From Variovorax paradoxus (GTDB taxonomy: Bacteria > Pseudomonadota > Gammaproteobacteria > Burkholderiales > Burkholderiaceae_C), in assembly GCF_024734665.1 (NCBI RefSeq), contig NZ_CP102931.1:618001-682000 (forward strand): a DNA stretch of 64,000 bases, written 5' to 3'. This document shows, piece by piece, positions 60,841-64,000 of the stretch (position 1 is its first letter; the number at the start of each line of letters is the position of its first letter). The position numbers were made by a program, and so were the translations under genes. Under the pieces are notes generated by a model. The model was not told where the DNA came from. It saw nothing but the letters and a program-made list of their open reading frames with translations, and made no database searches.

Positions 60841-63800
60841 ATGACCGCTCAACAAGCATCGACCAATTCGACCGAAGGACTTGCCGCCGCTGGCGTCGCT
60901 CCTGTGGTCATTGCCCAGGCCACCGTCACTCCGCTGGGCGCTCCTGCCTCGCTGGGTTCGGCGGCGCCCGCCGCAGCTGCTGGCCCGTCCAGCATCGGCA
61001 CATTATCGAATGCCACGCCGGGTGTCGCAGTGATGCGCGACGGTGTCAGCATTCCCGTCGATGGCAATCAGACGCTGATGGCCGGCGACCGCGTGATCGT
61101 TCCGCAGGACGGCCACGCCAATGTTCTCTTCCCCGGATCGGCCACCAACAAGGCCCCGCTGGCTGGTGTGTTCACCGGCGGCACCGACGCCACCATCGGC
61201 TCGACCAAGCTGCCGGGCGGCCTCGAACAAGTGAATGTGGATGTCGCCTCGGGCGACCTGCAAGTGACCCCGCCGGACAGCGACGCAGATGCCGCTGCCC
61301 TGGCCGTGACCAAGAAGCTCGCTGCCGGCAGCGGCATCGGGCTGGGTGAATTCGCACTCGGCGCCCTGGGCGCCGCAGCGCTTGGCGCCGCCCTCAGCGG
61401 CGGTGGCGGCGGCAGCGACAGCGTTGTTCCGCTGCTCGTCGGTTCGGGCAATCCGACCACGCCCACCACGCCGGGCGACTCCGACGCGGATGCCGACTCG
61501 GATGCAGATGCCGACGCCGATGCGGATGCGGACGGTGATGCAGACGCTGATGCCGACGCTGATGCTGATGCTGATGCCGATGCCGATGCCGATGCCGATG
61601 CCGATGCCGATGCCGATGCCGATGCCGATGCCGATGCCGATGCCGATGCCGATGCTGATGCTGATGCTGATGCTGATGCTGATGCCGATGCCGATGCCGA
61701 TGCCGATGCCGATGCCGATGCCGATGCCGACGCTGATGCCGATGCCGATGCCGATGCCGATGCCGATGCCGATGCTGATGCTGATGCTGATGCCGATGCC
61801 GATGCCGATGCCGATGCCGACGCTGACGCCGATGCAGACGCAGACGCCGATGCCGATGCCGATGCCGATGCCGATGCAGACGCCGACGCCGATGCCGATG
61901 CCGATGCCGATGCCGATGCAGACGCAGACGCAGACGCAGACCACCTCCTCGATCCAGGCGACGGCGCCGTCGGTCACATCACCGACAGCCTCGGCAATGC
62001 GCTCGGCCTTGGCGACTCGCTCACGCCGGTCAACAACGTGGTCGACGGCCTGACCGACACGCTCGACGACGTGCTGGCTCCGCTGCTCGGCAGCGAGTTC
62101 ACGCCGAACGATCCCAACCAGTTCGACCCCATCGACAACACCGTCGGCAGCGTGACCGGCCTGCTGGGCGACTCCCTGAGCCCCACGCTCGACAACCTGC
62201 TGGGCGAGGGCGCCACGACCGCCATCCTCGGCACGGTGCTGGGCCAGGTCGATTACCTGACCGACGCGCTGGACAACGGCCTGACCAACCTGATCGGTGA
62301 CCACGGCATCATCAGCGGCCTGACCGACGCCCTCGGCCTCGGCGGCCTCACCGACCAGCTGGTGGGCGACGACGGCCTGCTGGGCGGCGTGCTCGGCAAC
62401 GTGCTCGGCGACGGCAGCCTGGTGTCAGGCCTGCTGGCTGACGATGGCCTTGTCGGCGGTCTGCTCGGTGAAGACGGCCTCGTCGGCGGCCTGCTGGCCG
62501 AAGACGGCGCCGTGGGCGGCCTGCTGGGCAATGTGCTGGGCAGCGACGGTCTCGTGGGCGGCCTGCTCGGCGACGGCGCGGTGGGCAGCCTGACCGGCGG
62601 CCTGCTCGGCGACGAGGGCCTGCTGGGTGGCCTGCTCGGCGACGGCAGCGCACTGGGCGGCATTCTGGGCGACGACGGCCTCGTAGGCGGCCTGCTCGGC
62701 GGCGACGGCGCCCTCTCGGGCCTGCTCGGCAGCAGCGGCCTCACTGGCGAACTGCTGGGCCATGGCGGCCTGGTCGACAGCCTGCTCGGCCAGGACGGCG
62801 CGATCTCCGGCCTCATCTCTGACAGCCCGCTGGGCGGCCTGCTCGGCGGCGAAGGCGGGCTCCTGGGCGGCGCGCTCGACGGCCTGCTTGCAGACGACGG
62901 CCTGGTAGGCGGCTTGCTGGGTGACGATGGCCTCGTCGGCGGTCTGCTCGGTGGCGATGGCCTCCTGGGCGGCGTGCTGGGCGGCGACGGCCTGCTGGGC
63001 GGTGTGCTCGGCGACGACGGCCTGCTCGGTGGCGTGCTGGGTGACGACGGTCTGGTGGGTGGCCTGCTCGGTGGCGATGGCCTTCTGGGTGGCGTGCTGG
63101 GCGATGACGGTCTGGTCGGCGGCCTGCTGGGCGGCGACGGCATCGTGGGCGGCCTGCTGGGTGACGACGGTCTGGTGGGTGGTCTGCTGGGCGACGATGG
63201 CCTGCTGGGCGGTGTGCTCGGCGGCGACGGCCTCGCTGGCGGCCTGCTCGGGCCGGATGGCCTGGTTGGCGGCCTGCTTGGCGAAGACGGTCCGGTCGGT
63301 GGCCTGCTGGGTGAAGACGGCCTGCTTGGCGGTCTGCTCGGCGATGTGCTGGGTGGCATCGGCGGTGGCGGCACCCCCGGCACCGGCGCGGCGCTGCTCG
63401 ACCCGGCCGACGGCGTGCTCGGCAACCTGGCCGACGGCCTGAACACCGGCCTGCTGGGCGGGCTCGGCCTGGGCAACGTACTCGGGCCGGTGGTCGGCGT
63501 CGCGGACGGCCTGACCGACACGGTCGACGGCCTGCTGGGCCCGGTGCTCGGCACCAGCTTCACGGAGAACGACCCCAACGTGCTCGACCCGGTCGACGGC
63601 CTCGTTGGCCAGGTGGCGAGCGGTGCCTCCGGCCTGCTGAGCCCGCTGACAGATCAACTGCTCGGCGCGAACACGACGGCCGCGTTGCTGAACGGTGTCA
63701 CGGCTCAAGTCGACTACCTGACGGACGGTGTGGCCAACCTGCTGGGGGGCGATGGCCTCCTCGGCGGTGTCCTGGGTGACGACGGTCTGCTGGGTGGCGT

Positions 63801-64000
63801 ACTCGGCGGTGACGGTGGCCTCCTCGGCGGTGTCCTGGGTGACGACGGCCTGCTGGGCGGCGTGCTCGGCGGCGACGGTGGCCTCCTCGGCGGTGTTCTG
63901 GGTGACGACGGTCTGCTGGGTGGTGTGCTCGGCGGTGACGGTGGTCTCCTCGGCGGTGTCCTGGGTGACGACGGCCTGCTGGGCGGCGTGCTCGGCGGCG
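60841..64000 (+). CDS. Giant repetitive surface protein (LapA-like adhesin), 5' part
   Basis: The frame is open from ATG 60841 (AGAGG upstream) to the window end: at least 1053 residues, C-terminus missing. Residues 1-150 hold a retention-like domain ([30 protein letters not shown]). Then a Gly/Ala segment ([21 protein letters not shown], about 167-187), about 77 Asp-Ala type dipeptides (213-367), module A (368-493), a Gly/Leu/Val/Asp repeat block (about 500-840), module A' (about 853-965) and a 21-residue repeat block to the edge. No Sec signal is seen, which fits type I secretion through a C-terminal signal. The Ala-Ala in the retention region might be a LapG-like protease site. A role in biofilm or cell-surface coating is inferred. 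Confidence 0.8.
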   Translation, partial: MTAQQASTNSTEGLAAAGVAPVVIAQATVTPLGAPASLGSAAPAAAAGPSSIGTLSNATPGVAVMRDGVSIPVDGNQTLMAGDRVIVPQDGHANVLFPGSATNKAPLAGVFTGGTDATIGSTKLPGGLEQVNVDVASGDLQVTPPDSDADAAALAVTKKLAAGSGIGLGEFALGALGAAALGAALSGGGGGSDSVVPLLVGSGNPTTPTTPGDSDADADSDADADADADADGDADADADADADADADADADADADADADADADADADADADADADADADADADADADADADADADADADADADADADADADADADADADADADADADADADADADADADADADADADADADADADADADADADADADHLLDPGDGAVGHITDSLGNALGLGDSLTPVNNVVDGLTDTLDDVLAPLLGSEFTPNDPNQFDPIDNTVGSVTGLLGDSLSPTLDNLLGEGATTAILGTVLGQVDYLTDALDNGLTNLIGDHGIISGLTDALGLGGLTDQLVGDDGLLGGVLGNVLGDGSLVSGLLADDGLVGGLLGEDGLVGGLLAEDGAVGGLLGNVLGSDGLVGGLLGDGAVGSLTGGLLGDEGLLGGLLGDGSALGGILGDDGLVGGLLGGDGALSGLLGSSGLTGELLGHGGLVDSLLGQDGAISGLISDSPLGGLLGGEGGLLGGALDGLLADDGLVGGLLGDDGLVGGLLGGDGLLGGVLGGDGLLGGVLGDDGLLGGVLGDDGLVGGLLGGDGLLGGVLGDDGLVGGLLGGDGIVGGLLGDDGLVGGLLGDDGLLGGVLGGDGLAGGLLGPDGLVGGLLGEDGPVGGLLGEDGLLGGLLGDVLGGIGGGGTPGTGAALLDPADGVLGNLADGLNTGLLGGLGLGNVLGPVVGVADGLTDTVDGLLGPVLGTSFTENDPNVLDPVDGLVGQVASGASGLLSPLTDQLLGANTTAALLNGVTAQVDYLTDGVANLLGGDGLLGGVLGDDGLLGGVLGGDGGLLGGVLGDDGLLGGVLGGDGGLLGGVLGDDGLLGGVLGGDGGLLGGVLGDDGLLGGVLGG
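61477..61941 (+). repeat. Asp-Ala dipeptide array (GATGCC-type hexamer repeat)
   Basis: 155 codons, nearly all alternating GAT/GAC and GCC/GCA/GCT/GCG with a few TCC, TCG and GGT exceptions near the 5' end. The 6-bp unit keeps the reading frame whatever the copy number, so length variation would change a spacer without disrupting the gene. The encoded stretch is strongly acidic and may bind Ca2+. Confidence 0.9.
62330..63360 (+). repeat. Gly/Leu/Val/Asp repeat block 1
   Basis: Degenerate units of about 10 residues of the type D-D/G-D-G-L-V/L-G-G-L/V-L-G, encoded by 30-bp units (GGCGGCCTGCTGGGCGACGACGG-like). Units become more uniform towards 62880-63360, as expected from recent expansion. 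Confidence 0.85.
63736..64000 (+). repeat. 63-bp repeat block 2, running off the window
   Basis: A 21-residue unit, [11 protein letters not shown] followed by [10 protein letters not shown], is repeated almost perfectly with mainly synonymous changes. The number of copies is unknown because the window ends inside the array. Confidence 0.85.

Noticed and set aside
61477-61941. Direct repeats suggesting a CRISPR array
   Set aside because: The unit is a 6-bp coding microsatellite without spacers and no cas gene is present.
61003-63708. Antisense and alternate-frame reading frames across the adhesin repeats (Ile-Gly, Met-Pro or Pro-Ser-Arg repeats)
   Set aside because: They are automatic by-products of the GATGCC and 30-bp repeats; no start signal, and the plus frame from 60841 explains the region.

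Overview
The window is high-GC DNA with a gene content typical of a metabolically versatile betaproteobacterium of the Burkholderiales, most like Comamonadaceae such as Variovorax. This is inferred from the NAD-linked molybdenum formate dehydrogenase (fdsGBA-D), the tripartite tricarboxylate transporter with a periplasmic TctC, protocatechuate 3,4-dioxygenase under a PcaQ-type regulator, many LysR regulators, and the CoxE/MoxR, TamA/TamB and DUF1841 genes. No phage, plasmid, IS or CRISPR is visible.

Layout. 1-1541: azlC-azlD and a YbaK-type deacylase, translationally coupled. 1780-5226: an ESPR-type autotransporter on the minus strand with an unusual AT-rich upstream region. 5556-9889: a minus-strand catabolic-looking operon (type II dehydroquinase, shikimate/quinate dehydrogenase, CaiB/BaiF CoA-transferase, MaoC hydratase, VOC protein, ketopantoate reductase-like) divergent from its LysR regulator at 9992. 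10937-20757: a loosely packed accessory stretch with a glycine-rich lipoprotein, a decayed second copy of it, an orphan type II secretin, an orphan amino-acid binding protein and a tannase-family lipoprotein. A tRNA-Arg(CCU) lies at 20758-20832.

20951-47353 is the centrepiece: a 26-kb oxalate/formate island. It holds a TctCBA transporter, a cytidylate-kinase-like/BON fusion, a Crp/Fnr regulator, oxalyl-CoA decarboxylase, two formyl-CoA:oxalate CoA-transferase paralogues with a PAS protein between them, an unknown 105-aa protein, a second succinyl-CoA synthetase (sucC/sucD), an FAH-family enzyme, a ketopantoate reductase-like enzyme, pyruvate kinase, a LysR regulator, an OxlT-type oxalate:formate antiporter, a gamma-carbonic-anhydrase-like protein and the formate dehydrogenase operon fdsG-fdsB-fdsA-fdhD-fdsD. 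Oxalate would enter by OxlT and/or TctABC, be activated to oxalyl-CoA by a Frc enzyme, be decarboxylated to formyl-CoA by Oxc, and the released formate oxidised to CO2 with NADH production. Five copies of an Fnr-like box (TTGAC-N4-GTCAA, one with an ATCAA half-site) lie before tctC, between crp and oxc, beside a small unlisted gene, before oxlT and before fdsG. At three of them a similar -10 hexamer sits at nearly the same distance, and the local Crp/Fnr protein carries the E-x-x-S-R recognition helix expected for such a box. I infer a dedicated oxalate/formate regulon. Two copies of a structured repeat lie between sucC and sucD, with a 47-bp identical core and different flanking stems that stay complementary through G.U pairs.

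47295-60527 is ordinary chromosomal content: a small membrane protein, tamB-tamA, a CoxE-like/GNAT/membrane protein/MoxR group, cytochrome c4, pcaGH with divergent pcaQ, and a DUF1841 gene. From 60841 to the window end runs the 5' part of a giant repetitive surface protein: an N-terminal retention-like region, about 77 Asp-Ala type dipeptides encoded by a GATGCC-like hexamer array, then alternating ~100-residue modules and Gly/Leu/Asp-rich repeats; its 3' end lies outside the window.
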